The notes under the pieces were generated by a model. The model made no database searches. It was not told where the DNA came from and saw only the letters and a program-made list of their open reading frames with translations. DNA of 64,000 nucleotides from Anaerolineae bacterium. Its GTDB lineage: Bacteria; Chloroflexota; Anaerolineae; Aggregatilineales; UBA2796. Positions 9,060 through 17,655 of this stretch are shown one piece after another. The DNA lies in contig JAHBVJ010000023.1 of NCBI GenBank assembly GCA_019637615.1, positions 84,769 to 148,768 on the forward strand, read 5' to 3'. Both the position numbers and the translations under genes were made by a program. Within the stretch, counting starts at the first letter, position 1, and each line of letters begins with the position of its first letter.

Positions 9060-9290
9060 GATTGAACCCGTATTCAATCCAAGTGCGTGTCCGTCAGTCA
9101 GATTGTTAATCACCAAGTAGTTTCGAGTTTGCCCAAGTTACCGATGTATTGGCACGCTGTGTAATCGGTCGTGTTGTCTTTCTTCTTGTCTCCCGTCTAA
9201 TCGATACAGATCACAACTTGACGCTTACCGAGTACTTATCGGAACAAGTTTAGGCGTGCTTCAGGTAATCCTTCCGCTCGCTAGTCCTCT
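9060..9290 (-). pseudogene. Decayed IS701-family (DDE_5) transposase fragment
   Basis: Reading the minus strand around 9206-9090 gives VICID-stop-TGDKKK, then CQYIGNLGKLET. This matches the DDE-strand region of IS701-type transposases, whose pattern is roughly hydrophobic-D-[DE]-TG-x-x-KKG...RQYxGxxGKI. Upstream there is EARLNLFR, and several in-frame stops interrupt the frame. No inverted repeats or full-length gene survive. It is a remnant of about 230 bp filling the gap between 9021 and 9395. Confidence 0.6.
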
Positions 9291-9395
9291 GCCTGACGAA
9301 AAAAGGATGAACGCGGAAGTTCGGGCAGATGACGAAAAAGGGCGAAGCATTCAACATGCCTCGCCCTGAATACTACATCATCGGGAATGTGCGCC

Positions 9396-10805
9396 TTAGC
9401 GAGACTTCGGCGCGATGTTTTGATTGAGGTGGAAGAGGTTGGTCGGGTCGTACTTGGCTTTGATCGCCGCGAGACGTTCCCAAGTCGCCGTCGGATAGGC
9501 ATCCCGAACGCGTGCTTTGCCCTCATCCGCCACGAAGTTGACGTAGACCGCGTTCTCTCCTTGGTTCAGTGCGCCAATCGCTTCAGCCGCCCATGCATTA
9601 TGGACATTGGCGTCGGCAGGGTCTTGGTAGAACCCAATGAAGGTCACCATCGCGCGGTTGGCACGGAACGCATAGGCGGTGGCATCGGCAGGTACACGCG
9701 CCATCGCGCCACCCAACACGCGGAACTGCGCGATGGACATCATGGCGGTTGACTTGCGCAGGTGATCCAGCATGGCACGCGCTGTCTGCACATCGATCTC
9801 GTTGATGAAGGTCGAGCGTAGCGCCGACACCATCCGCATATCGGGATCATCCGGCATATAGATCGCGGGATAGGGCATCGGGCCGATCATATCCACGATG
9901 GGTTGTGCAAGCTGGCGGAACGGCGCAACTGCACGCATCCCTTCCTCGACATCGCCTGTGTAAACCAGCGTCGCCAGCATGACGATTTGCCCGTGATATT
10001 CGGCGGGGACGAACGGCATGGGTGGCGCGGGCAGAATGTTGACGATAGCGGATAGTTCCTCCGGCGCGGCTTCGGCCTGTGCGGCAAAGGCAGCGATGAC
10101 TTCCGGCGTGGCGGGCAGGACGAGCATCCCGCCGACGATAGTATCAACCGGGTGCAATTGGAATTTGAAGTGCGTCACGACGCCGAAGTTGCCGCCGCCG
10201 CCGCGAATCGCCCAGAACAGATCAGGATGATTATCAGCGTCCACATAACGGATTTCGCCGTCGGCAGTCACGACCCTCGCCGCCAACAGGCTGTCGATGG
10301 TCAGGCCATACTTGCGGACGAGATAGCCAATGCCACCGCCCGTCGTCAGGCCGCCGATGCCCACCGAAGGAGCATCACCGAAACCAGTCGCCAGACCATA
10401 CTTTGCGGCTGCTTCCGTGTATTCGCCCGCCGTCAGGCCAGTTTCTGCCCACGCCGTGCGCTCTTGAACGTTGATCTCGATGCCTTTCATCAGCGAGAGG
10501 TCAATTACAATGCCGCCTTCGGAGGTGCCGAAGCCCGCGAGGCTGTGACCGCCGCTGCGCACGGCTAATTCCATGCCCGTTTCGCGCGCCAGTGAGACTA
10601 CCTGCGCGACGTCGTTGGCATCGACGGGACGCACGATCAGCGCGGGGCGGCGCACGGCTTCGCGGCTGAGACCTGTGCGTACAGCGTCGTAATCGGCATC
10701 CTGCCGTGTGATGACCTGTCCCTTCACGTTAGCGCGCAACCGTGAGATCGCGTAGCTGTGCGAATTTTCTTGTGTTCCGATGAACGTGGTGCTCAGAAAT
10801 GACAT
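9396..10805 (-). CDS. FAD-binding oxidoreductase, berberine-bridge-enzyme type (PCMH + BBE)
   Basis: The 469-residue protein has the PCMH-type FAD domain (VRSGGHSLAGFGTSEGG at about residues 82-98, then PSVGIGGLTTGGGIG at about 146-160) and a C-terminal BBE segment ending FHLNQNI. His87 in the SGGHS motif is the usual site of 8-alpha-histidyl FAD attachment. The second covalent residue of bicovalent relatives, a Cys before VGxGG, is absent; Ser147 precedes the motif. Mono-covalent or non-covalent FAD is therefore expected. Such enzymes oxidise sugars, alcohols or secondary metabolites with O2. No signal peptide is seen and the substrate is unknown. AGGGG lies close to the ATG. Confidence 0.85.
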   Translation of the reverse strand: MSFLSTTFIGTQENSHSYAISRLRANVKGQVITRQDADYDAVRTGLSREAVRRPALIVRPVDANDVAQVVSLARETGMELAVRSGGHSLAGFGTSEGGIVIDLSLMKGIEINVQERTAWAETGLTAGEYTEAAAKYGLATGFGDAPSVGIGGLTTGGGIGYLVRKYGLTIDSLLAARVVTADGEIRYVDADNHPDLFWAIRGGGGNFGVVTHFKFQLHPVDTIVGGMLVLPATPEVIAAFAAQAEAAPEELSAIVNILPAPPMPFVPAEYHGQIVMLATLVYTGDVEEGMRAVAPFRQLAQPIVDMIGPMPYPAIYMPDDPDMRMVSALRSTFINEIDVQTARAMLDHLRKSTAMMSIAQFRVLGGAMARVPADATAYAFRANRAMVTFIGFYQDPADANVHNAWAAEAIGALNQGENAVYVNFVADEGKARVRDAYPTATWERLAAIKAKYDPTNLFHLNQNIAPKSR

Positions 10806-11081
10806 GTTGCCCCTGTTCCTTACCGTTTTCGTTAACTGTCGAAGATGATGTCATTGTCAGGCTTAACGGCATTGTGGAGAACCAACGGAGGAGCGAATCT
10901 GCATCGGCTCGTATGGTGGAGGATGATCTCCAACTTTGGAGGGAAGGGCAGTTCGGGCGGGGGAAGGTGGACAGGCGAATCGGAACGACGCGGGGACGAT
11001 CCGCTGCTGCACTGAGCCAAAGAAGAAAATTGCCGTTATACTTATGCGCCGTGCTGAATTCAAGGGTTGGTTAAGTATACT

Positions 11082-11468
11082 ATGCGTCTATTCTTGCTTG
11101 TTTGTGTGCTGGCGGGGCTGCTCGTCGGCTGTTCATCCAGCAGTGCGCCCGATGCACCGAAGCTCGATCCAAATTCTGCGGAGGCACGCGGTGCGGCGCT
11201 GTTCAGTGGTAAGGGCCGCTGCGCGACATGCCATTCGCTGTCACCGGATGTGACTATCGTAGGACCATCGCTGGCAGGGGTCGCGACCCGTGCGGCGACT
11301 CGTGAAGCGCCGCTGACTGCCGCTGAATATCTCGAAGAAAGCATCATCGATCCGGACAAAGTGAAAGCGCCGGGATTCGAGATGCTGCAAATGGATACCT
11401 CATTGGCAAAATCGCTGTCCACCGACGAGATCAGCGATCTGGTGGCGTACTTGCTGACGATGAAGTGA
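11082..11468 (+). CDS. Lipoprotein c-type cytochrome (monohaem)
   Basis: This protein of about 128 residues opens with a lipoprotein signal (MRLFLLVCVLAGLLVGC), so Cys17 would be lipidated and the protein anchored outside the membrane. One haem-binding CATCH motif follows, and a distal Met occurs in the C-terminal half (FEMLQM). The size and final helix (ISDLVAYLLTM) are those of class I cytochromes that carry electrons at the membrane surface. An upstream in-frame TTG at 11067 is possible, but ATG 11082 gives the best signal peptide. It is not in an obvious operon and converges on the HTTM gene. Confidence 0.85.
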   Translation: MRLFLLVCVLAGLLVGCSSSSAPDAPKLDPNSAEARGAALFSGKGRCATCHSLSPDVTIVGPSLAGVATRAATREAPLTAAEYLEESIIDPDKVKAPGFEMLQMDTSLAKSLSTDEISDLVAYLLTMK

Positions 11469-11489
11469 CGCTCACCAGAAAGCCATGCT

Positions 11490-11520
11490 GCCCGTCGGCA
11501 TTGATGGGCGGCTCCGTTTT
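11490..11520. terminator. Possible terminator between convergent genes
   Basis: GCCCGTC (11490-11496) and GATGGGC (11503-11509) form a 7-bp stem with one G-T pair, followed after a short gap by TTTT on the plus strand. It sits between the convergent cytochrome and HTTM genes. The T-run is displaced from the stem, so support is weak. Confidence 0.35.
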
Positions 11521-11526
11521 CCCCCT

Positions 11527-12984
11527 TTACGTGCAGCTATGCAGCCACACCAGATCGTTCTGGATGGGGTTCGGTTTTTGCCCCGGTGCGTACACCCGCC
11601 GATAGATGATGCGGATTTGCAGACTGCGTAAACGCGGCGGGCGGTCAGGCGGGTTCTCCGAGCGGCAGTAGTAACGGCTCCATGCCTCTAGTACGGCGGA
11701 CGGGCGATGGCTGAATACGTTCAGTTGGAAGCCGCCCCAACGATACTCGGTGAGCGTGGTGGGATACGGTAGGATGACGGATTGGTCGGTGCTGCCTGAG
11801 CGCAAATCGTAGCTAGTGCCGTCATCGAAGGTACCGATGACCGCGATGTACGCATCGTATTGCATGGGTTCCGGCGCGAACAGCGACCAATCTTGCGCGA
11901 AGCCGAGCGTTTTCAGCACATTGGTGAGTGGCGCGGGGATGGGCACGGACGGCACGCCATAGCCAGCGTAGTTAGCGGCGATCTGCCACACGGTCAAGCC
12001 CATCAGCAGCGCTAGGACGGCATACATCCCCTGCTGGCGGCGGCGCGCGGGCGGGGAGAGTGGCGGATCGACGGACAACGGGCGCGACGTCACGAAAAAC
12101 ACCAGATAACTGGCGCAAAAAACGAAGACGAAATCGAGCAGCGGCGTGGTCATGGTCAGCGCGATGCCCACATGCATCGAGGCGAGACTGGCGATGCCGA
12201 GATAGCGTAACAGGGGCTGCCAGAACGGCACGAAAACCAGCACGATAAATCCTAATTCGAAGATGATCACGCCGTAAGTGAGGACGCGCAAGAGGCCATC
12301 GGGCGCATGGAGAGCGAACCACTCTCCGGCGGGGCGCAACAGCGACTGCACCTGCAAGACTTCGTAGAGCGCCGTACCGCCCCGCCATGACGTGCCGAGC
12401 AGTTTGAACAAGCCTGCCGCGAGATAAGTCAGCGCGACCTGTAATTGCAGTAAGCGCACAGGAAAGGCGTTGGTCGTCTCCGGCAGGCAGCGTCCCCGAC
12501 GACGCGCTAACCATGCATCCACCGACAAGTGGCGATTCAGGGGCACGAAGATCATCCAAAAACTCATCAGGCGCAGCATGTCATCTGCACCGCTGACGAG
12601 ATAGGGATTGCGGACGTGGACGGAGAGGATCAAGACGAAGTTGAGGACGCTCAGCGGGCGCGTCTGGAAGCCGATCAGCACGCCAAGCGCCACCACTGCC
12701 CACAGGACGAAGAAGGCGGTGGCGCTCTCAGCGGTAGGCAGCGCATCCATCAAGGTGAGGTGACCGAGGTGAGTCGCCAACTGGTGGGCGACGGCGCGCG
12801 GCAGGACGCCCGCGTCACTGTAAAATACGCTGGCAATGGGCAGATTCAGGATCGCTGTCTTGAGCAAGATGACGCCCATGCAAACGCGTAGGACGCTCAA
12901 GGGGAAGGTGCTGACCTGACCGAACCACGCGTCATGCCAGTGCATACGCAGGGAACGGTCAGTTATGCAGCTCACAAGCGTCAT
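11527..12984 (-). CDS. HTTM-domain integral membrane protein (gamma-carboxylase-like)
   Basis: The 485-residue protein has about eight hydrophobic segments and the HTTM (horizontally transferred transmembrane) pattern shared with vitamin-K-dependent gamma-carboxylase. Visible parts are an N-terminal segment (FPLSVLRVCMGVILL), VFYSDAGVLPRA, SVHVRNPYLVSGADDMLRLMSF cut by loops, YLAAGLFKL and TALYEVL. A soluble C-terminal domain of about 130 residues follows (LFAPEPMQYDAYIAVIGTFDDG). Bacterial HTTM proteins have no settled function. It starts 12 bp after the stop of the Gly/Phe/Asn-rich secreted protein gene, so the two are co-transcribed. M14 (12945) is an alternative start. Confidence 0.75.
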   Translation of the reverse strand: MTLVSCITDRSLRMHWHDAWFGQVSTFPLSVLRVCMGVILLKTAILNLPIASVFYSDAGVLPRAVAHQLATHLGHLTLMDALPTAESATAFFVLWAVVALGVLIGFQTRPLSVLNFVLILSVHVRNPYLVSGADDMLRLMSFWMIFVPLNRHLSVDAWLARRRGRCLPETTNAFPVRLLQLQVALTYLAAGLFKLLGTSWRGGTALYEVLQVQSLLRPAGEWFALHAPDGLLRVLTYGVIIFELGFIVLVFVPFWQPLLRYLGIASLASMHVGIALTMTTPLLDFVFVFCASYLVFFVTSRPLSVDPPLSPPARRRQQGMYAVLALLMGLTVWQIAANYAGYGVPSVPIPAPLTNVLKTLGFAQDWSLFAPEPMQYDAYIAVIGTFDDGTSYDLRSGSTDQSVILPYPTTLTEYRWGGFQLNVFSHRPSAVLEAWSRYYCRSENPPDRPPRLRSLQIRIIYRRVYAPGQKPNPIQNDLVWLHSCT

Positions 12985-12996
12985 GATGACCTAGGC

Positions 12997-14109
12997 TTAG
13001 TGGCAGAAATTGAAGCCACACGGCGGCGCAGGGTTATTGAAACCGCTATTAAAGCCACCGTTGAAATTGCCGCCGAAACCGCCGTTGAACCCACCATTAA
13101 AGCCGCCACCGGCATTGCTGTTAAAGCCACTATTGAAGCCGCCACCCGTCGCGGAAACCGGAGAGGCAGCTTCCTGACGATCTTTCTTTTGCACGCCGAG
13201 CGCCAGCAAATTGGGAAGATCACCCGTGATCATCACTCCCGCCAGCGTGCCGTCATTGCTGATGGCTAACCCTTGCGCGGTGGGGAGCGTGTCCCATAAG
13301 CCGTTGCCAGTCTGAGCCAGCACCTGCACTTTCATGCCCGGTGTGAGCGCCTGACGCGTGGGGATCAGGAGCGTAAGCGGCTGGCTGAGGGTAAGCGGCG
13401 TATCGGTTTCGAGGCGGATGAGCGCACACCACCATGTGTCAGCGGCTTGCTGCGGGACGTTGTTGTCATCGATGGTGAGCTTGGTGAAGCGGAGTGTCAC
13501 CGTGCCTGCGACGGTATCGGGCGGCGCATATAGCCAGATGCCCGTTTGCCCGATCTGGACGCCCGCTGGTTCGCCCTTGTCGTTCGTAGTGCCTTTGGCG
13601 TCAAGCGTGATCGCGGCGCTGTCTTCGAAGGTCGTCAAAGACTCCGCGACCGGATGGATGTCCACGCTGCCCGCTGTCGGACTGCTCCACGCGACCGTGC
13701 CTGTGGTGCCAGCGGGAATTTCCGTGACAGACTCCGGCAGGGTGACGCGGTAGGTGAAGGGGCCGAGCACGGTCGAGGCATCAAGCGCGTCGATCTGCCA
13801 TGTGAGCGTCAGGTTGGCGGTATCTTCGCTGCCAAGCACGGCGCGCTCTGGGGCGATCACCGTGTTCATGCCGATGGCATTAGCGGGCGCAGCGGCCTTG
13901 ATGGTGACGTTGTTCAGCGCGGCTTTGTCCGTCACGACGAAAACACTGTACAACACGCTTTTATCGGGCTGAAGGATGCCGACGCTGTAGGCAAAGAGAT
14001 CATCCGCAGCCGCCCCTTCGGCTGGTTGCCCGGAGAGGGGATGCACAAGCGCAAGCATGACGAAGGCAGCAACGAACCAGAGCATGATGTGGGTTGAACG
14101 GCGCATCAA
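12997..14109 (-). CDS. Secreted protein with a Gly-Phe-Asn-rich C-terminal tail
   Basis: This 370-residue protein has a signal peptide (hydrophobic stretch at residues 9-27, cleavage likely near GQPAEG). The body is beta-rich and resembles repeated immunoglobulin-like or DUF11-like domains (FTYRVTLPESVTEIPAGTTG). The last 45 or so residues are low-complexity repeats of GFN, GGFN and GGF units ending in CGFNFC. I recognise no family. The tail could mediate self-association or surface anchoring. It is the first gene of an operon with the HTTM membrane protein, which makes an enzyme-substrate or export relationship possible, though nothing proves it. Confidence 0.6.
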   Translation of the reverse strand: MMRRSTHIMLWFVAAFVMLALVHPLSGQPAEGAAADDLFAYSVGILQPDKSVLYSVFVVTDKAALNNVTIKAAAPANAIGMNTVIAPERAVLGSEDTANLTLTWQIDALDASTVLGPFTYRVTLPESVTEIPAGTTGTVAWSSPTAGSVDIHPVAESLTTFEDSAAITLDAKGTTNDKGEPAGVQIGQTGIWLYAPPDTVAGTVTLRFTKLTIDDNNVPQQAADTWWCALIRLETDTPLTLSQPLTLLIPTRQALTPGMKVQVLAQTGNGLWDTLPTAQGLAISNDGTLAGVMITGDLPNLLALGVQKKDRQEAASPVSATGGGFNSGFNSNAGGGFNGGFNGGFGGNFNGGFNSGFNNPAPPCGFNFCH

Positions 14110-14234
14110 ATGACCCCTTCTGAGATGGAAACGCGAGTTAGCCAGTGAGTAGTGTTATAGCGTTGCGCTAGATACACGCAATGCTTCTGCGATTTTCATT
14201 ATAGAGAGATGGTCTAAACGCGCTACCAAGCCAT

Positions 14235-14265
14235 CACCTAGGTTGTGTAGGCATACACCTAGGTT
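14235..14265. promoter_or_regulatory. Direct repeat CACCTAGGTT, two copies 21 bp apart
   Basis: CACCTAGGTT occurs at 14235-14244 and 14256-14265. The repeat contains the palindrome CCTAGG, and the 21-bp period equals two helix turns. It lies between the divergently transcribed Gly-Phe-Asn-rich protein gene and the di-haem peroxidase gene. A regulator binding site for one or both is plausible. Confidence 0.4.
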
Positions 14266-14373
14266 TCGCGGATCAGCAGACGGCGTGATTATCGACAAGG
14301 CGGCTACTTGAATGCTAATATCGTCGGCACGTATGAGCAGCCGCTGATTGAAAAGAATTTGAGGGGTCACAGG

Positions 14374-16629
14374 ATGCGCAACTTAAAACGCTGGCAGCGC
14401 ACACTTATTATTGCTTTCGCCCTTTTGATCGTCATCCCGATTGTGGGCTTCATCGTGCTTGGTCTGATGCCCGTGCCGAGTGACACGGTGCTGCCGGACG
14501 ACCAGATCATCGTCGGAGCACAGGGCAAGCCGGGGGCGGTGGGTGGAATCGATACGAATTTTCCGAAGGTGAACGCGCTCGACGCGACCGATGCGCAGCG
14601 CGACCTCGGCAAGATGTTATTTTTCGACCCGATCCTGTCGCAGAATCACGCAATGGCCTGCGCAAGTTGCCACCAACCCCCCAACGGTTTGAGCGACGGT
14701 CGGGCAGTGGGCGAGGGCATCAACGGCGTGGCGCTGAAGCGCAACGTGCCGTCACTGTATGAGGTGGCCTACAAGAGTTCGCTGATGTGGGATGGACGCG
14801 CTGATACGCTCGAAGCCCAGATCACGATCCCGATGACGAGCGCGGACGAGATGGCGAACACGCCAGAGCAGATCGTGAAGGATTTGCAGGGCGTGGATGC
14901 TTACAAGGAGTTATTCGCGAAGGCATTCCCCGATGCGAAAGAGGCGATCACGTTTGAGAATGTCGGGATGTCGCTGGCGGCTTTTGAGCGCAGTTTGTTG
15001 GCGCACAATTCGCCATTCGATAAGTATGCGGCGGGCGATTTCTCCGCGTTGACGCCATCGCAGCGACGCGGCTTCGCCTTGTTCCGCAGCGGCGCGACGA
15101 GCTGCTACAAATGCCACATGGCTCCGACCTTCACCAACGGCAAATACGAAGTGACGGGCGTGCCTGATGCCAATGGTAACATGACGGACGAGGGACGCGG
15201 GGGCATCACGAAGGTGGCGACGGAGCAATACGCCTTCATCGTGCCGTCACTGCGGAATGTGGCACTGACCGCGCCCTATATGCACAACGGACGTTTCGCC
15301 ACACTGGACGAAGTGCTCGATTTTTACATCAAGGGCGGCGGCGAAGGCATGAAGATCGATGTGCCGACGCAATCACGGTTTGTCCACGCTTTCGAGGTGA
15401 GCGCGCAAGAAAAGCAGGATATGGTGAATTTCCTGTACGCGCTGACGGACGAGAGCGCCACGCCGACCACGCCGAGCAGCGTACCGTCAGGACTGACTGT
15501 GCCGACGCATGACCTATCGCCCGCCTTTGAGACAGCAAAACAGATCAACGCTGGTGGCGTGGCAGTGACCCAACGCGCCCCGATGACGCTGACCGTGACG
15601 CCCGATGTGACGATTCAGTCGGTGGTGGATACGGCTATCGCGGGCGACACCATCGAGATTCAGTATGGCACGTACAACGAACGCGTGCTGATCGATCAGG
15701 ACAACATCACCGTGCGCGGTATTCCCAACGACAAGGGCGAGTATCCGATCCTCGACGGCAAGATGCAGTTCTCAGACGGCATTTCCGCCAGCGGGAACAA
15801 TTTCCTGATCGAAAAACTGGCGGTGAAGAATTACAAGGGCAACGGCATCATCATCGACGGCGTGACGGGCGTGATCGTGCGCGATATTTACGTGGAAAAC
15901 ACCTCACTGTATGGCATCTACCCCGTGCATTCGACGGATGTGCTGGTAGAGCGCGTGGAAGCGACCAAGATTCGCGATGCGGGCGTGTATGCGGGGCAGT
16001 GCCGCAAGGTGGTGTTGCGCAATAACAAAGTGTACGGCAACGTGATCGGGATCGAAATCGAGAATTCCATCGACTCGGACTTGTACGACAACCACGCCTA
16101 CGAAAATTCGACGGGTATTTTTGTCGATCTGCTGCCACAGTTGCCCTCGAAGGTATCGCTGCAAACGCGCGTGCATGAAAACGTGATCGAGAACAACAAC
16201 TTCACGAATTTCGCCAACGCTGGCGAGATCGGGCAGTTGGTTCCAGAGGGGACGGGCATCCTCATCTTGGGCGGCGATGACGTTGAGATTTACAACAACA
16301 CGATCCGCGAAAATCGCACTGTCGGGGTGGCGATCTTTAGCACGGCGACGGCCTTCAAACCAGAATTGATCGACATCGGGCCAAATCCAGAGCGTATCCA
16401 TATCCACGACAACACGTACACGCACAATGGCTATGACGCCGCCAAGCAGCTCACCGATCTGGGCTTGACGGGCAAGGACGTGATCTGGGATGTGAGCAAT
16501 TGGGATATGCGGATCGATGAGCCGAACGCGACCAGCTTCCCGCCGATTTTGCCCGCCAGCAGTTGGCCCGACCTCTCGCGCAAGGCATACTGGCAGATCG
16601 TCCACTTCATCGTGACGAAACTGGGGTAA
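14374..16629 (+). CDS. Di-haem cytochrome c peroxidase (MauG/CcpA type) fused to a parallel beta-helix domain
   Basis: GAGGGG upstream of ATG 14374 supports a 751-residue protein with an N-terminal membrane anchor (residues 9-31). Residues about 65-380 form a bacterial di-haem peroxidase with CASCH (96-100) and CYKCH (244-248) haem sites and the usual LGKMLFFDP start and PSLRNVALTAPYMHNG stretch. Residues about 410-740 are a right-handed parallel beta-helix of the NosD/pectate-lyase type, with repeated NNxVYGNxIGIEIENS and NNTIRENRTVGV coils. Such peroxidases reduce H2O2 or oxidise a partner outside the membrane, while beta-helices bind polysaccharide or protein. The fusion suggests oxidation targeted to a surface polymer. 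The frame stays open upstream to 14308, but that start lacks a binding site. Confidence 0.85.
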   Translation: MRNLKRWQRTLIIAFALLIVIPIVGFIVLGLMPVPSDTVLPDDQIIVGAQGKPGAVGGIDTNFPKVNALDATDAQRDLGKMLFFDPILSQNHAMACASCHQPPNGLSDGRAVGEGINGVALKRNVPSLYEVAYKSSLMWDGRADTLEAQITIPMTSADEMANTPEQIVKDLQGVDAYKELFAKAFPDAKEAITFENVGMSLAAFERSLLAHNSPFDKYAAGDFSALTPSQRRGFALFRSGATSCYKCHMAPTFTNGKYEVTGVPDANGNMTDEGRGGITKVATEQYAFIVPSLRNVALTAPYMHNGRFATLDEVLDFYIKGGGEGMKIDVPTQSRFVHAFEVSAQEKQDMVNFLYALTDESATPTTPSSVPSGLTVPTHDLSPAFETAKQINAGGVAVTQRAPMTLTVTPDVTIQSVVDTAIAGDTIEIQYGTYNERVLIDQDNITVRGIPNDKGEYPILDGKMQFSDGISASGNNFLIEKLAVKNYKGNGIIIDGVTGVIVRDIYVENTSLYGIYPVHSTDVLVERVEATKIRDAGVYAGQCRKVVLRNNKVYGNVIGIEIENSIDSDLYDNHAYENSTGIFVDLLPQLPSKVSLQTRVHENVIENNNFTNFANAGEIGQLVPEGTGILILGGDDVEIYNNTIRENRTVGVAIFSTATAFKPELIDIGPNPERIHIHDNTYTHNGYDAAKQLTDLGLTGKDVIWDVSNWDMRIDEPNATSFPPILPASSWPDLSRKAYWQIVHFIVTKLG

Positions 16630-16690
16630 GGTTACGCAGTGTTGAGTGCTTAATCCTTTGTGCTGAGTAAAGGCGAATGCGCGTTTATTG

Positions 16691-16724
16691 ACTCCCTTTG
16701 CTCGTGATGAGCAAGGGGAGTTTT
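16691..16724 (+). terminator. Rho-independent terminator after the peroxidase gene
   Basis: ACTCCCTTTGCTC and GAGCAAGGGGAGT form a near-perfect stem with a short GTGAT loop followed by TTTT. It sits about 60 bp after the peroxidase stop codon. Confidence 0.75.
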
Positions 16725-16840
16725 GGCGACGAACGGCATCACTCTCAGCAAGCGTTAAGCCGATGATGACCAACTCGCACGCAGACATGGCGAAACTGCG
16801 CTAAAATCTGCGTAGGACTTGATCGCAGCGGAGTATGCCA

Positions 16841-17647
16841 ATGGCGAACCAATACGACCCCAATCAACAACAACCCAATCAAGGCTACCCGCCGCTTGGT
16901 CAACAGCCGCAATATCAGCAACCGCAGCAACAGCAACCGATCTATCAACAGCCGCCCTACCAGCAAGATCAGCAGCCGTTGTATCCGGCACCGAATTACC
17001 CACCGCCAACATCGAACTCGCTGCTTGATCAACTGAAACAGATCAATATCGGCATCATCGCGGCAGGGGCACTGTTCATCATGTTGTGCTTGATCGGCGC
17101 GTGCGTGATCTTCCTCGGCCTGATCCGGGGGAATCCCGTCCCACCGCCCGCTCCGGTCACGGCGGCGACGGCGACGTTTGGCCTGCCCGTGGGCACTGCG
17201 CAGATCGTGGTGACGCCGATTCCTGCTGTCCCGACGTTTGATCCGAGCGTGGTCAATACCTATATCAATCCGTATGCCAATGCGCAGTTGTCCACGATGA
17301 CGCAGTTGTTCATCGACGTGTTGAACCCACAAACAGGGCAGTTCGAGCGCAAAGCACAACTGCTAGGCGGGAATCTCGATCCGTTCGCGGTGGCGTTTAA
17401 CATCGCTGGCCCCGTTTCGGCTCCGAACGCCAACTGCCCGGAGCGCGTGCGGTTGACGGCTGTGCGTGCGGATAACACACAAGCCGTGTTCGGCGTGTGC
17501 CTCGATAACGTAAATCAGGCCATCGTACTGCGCAGCGCGGATGTGACCGATTTGAACGGCGGTGATTTGCAGATGGGGCCGTATTTCATCGACGTACTCG
17601 CGACCTACCTACCCGCTGAATATCGTCAGTTGCTAGGCGTTAACTAG
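16841..17647 (+). CDS. Membrane-anchored protein with Gln/Pro-rich cytoplasmic N-terminus
   Basis: This protein of about 268 residues has an N-terminal 55-residue region that is almost entirely Gln, Pro, Tyr and Asn. A single transmembrane helix follows (about 68-95, IIAAGALFIMLCLIGACVIFL), then a Pro/Thr-rich linker, then an extracytoplasmic domain with two Cys (NCPERV, FGVCLD) that may form a disulphide. No family is recognised. GGAG sits 7 nt before ATG 16841; an ATG at 16835 is too close to it. It is followed 8 bp later by the site-2 protease gene, so the two are probably co-transcribed. A single-pass protein with a cytoplasmic tail is a plausible substrate of that protease. Confidence 0.65.
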   Translation: MANQYDPNQQQPNQGYPPLGQQPQYQQPQQQQPIYQQPPYQQDQQPLYPAPNYPPPTSNSLLDQLKQINIGIIAAGALFIMLCLIGACVIFLGLIRGNPVPPPAPVTAATATFGLPVGTAQIVVTPIPAVPTFDPSVVNTYINPYANAQLSTMTQLFIDVLNPQTGQFERKAQLLGGNLDPFAVAFNIAGPVSAPNANCPERVRLTAVRADNTQAVFGVCLDNVNQAIVLRSADVTDLNGGDLQMGPYFIDVLATYLPAEYRQLLGVN

Positions 17648-17655
17648 ATTTCGAC

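Noticed and set aside
15904..16788. 294-residue minus-strand frame
   Set aside because: Antisense to the beta-helix domain of the peroxidase fusion, without a signal for translation.
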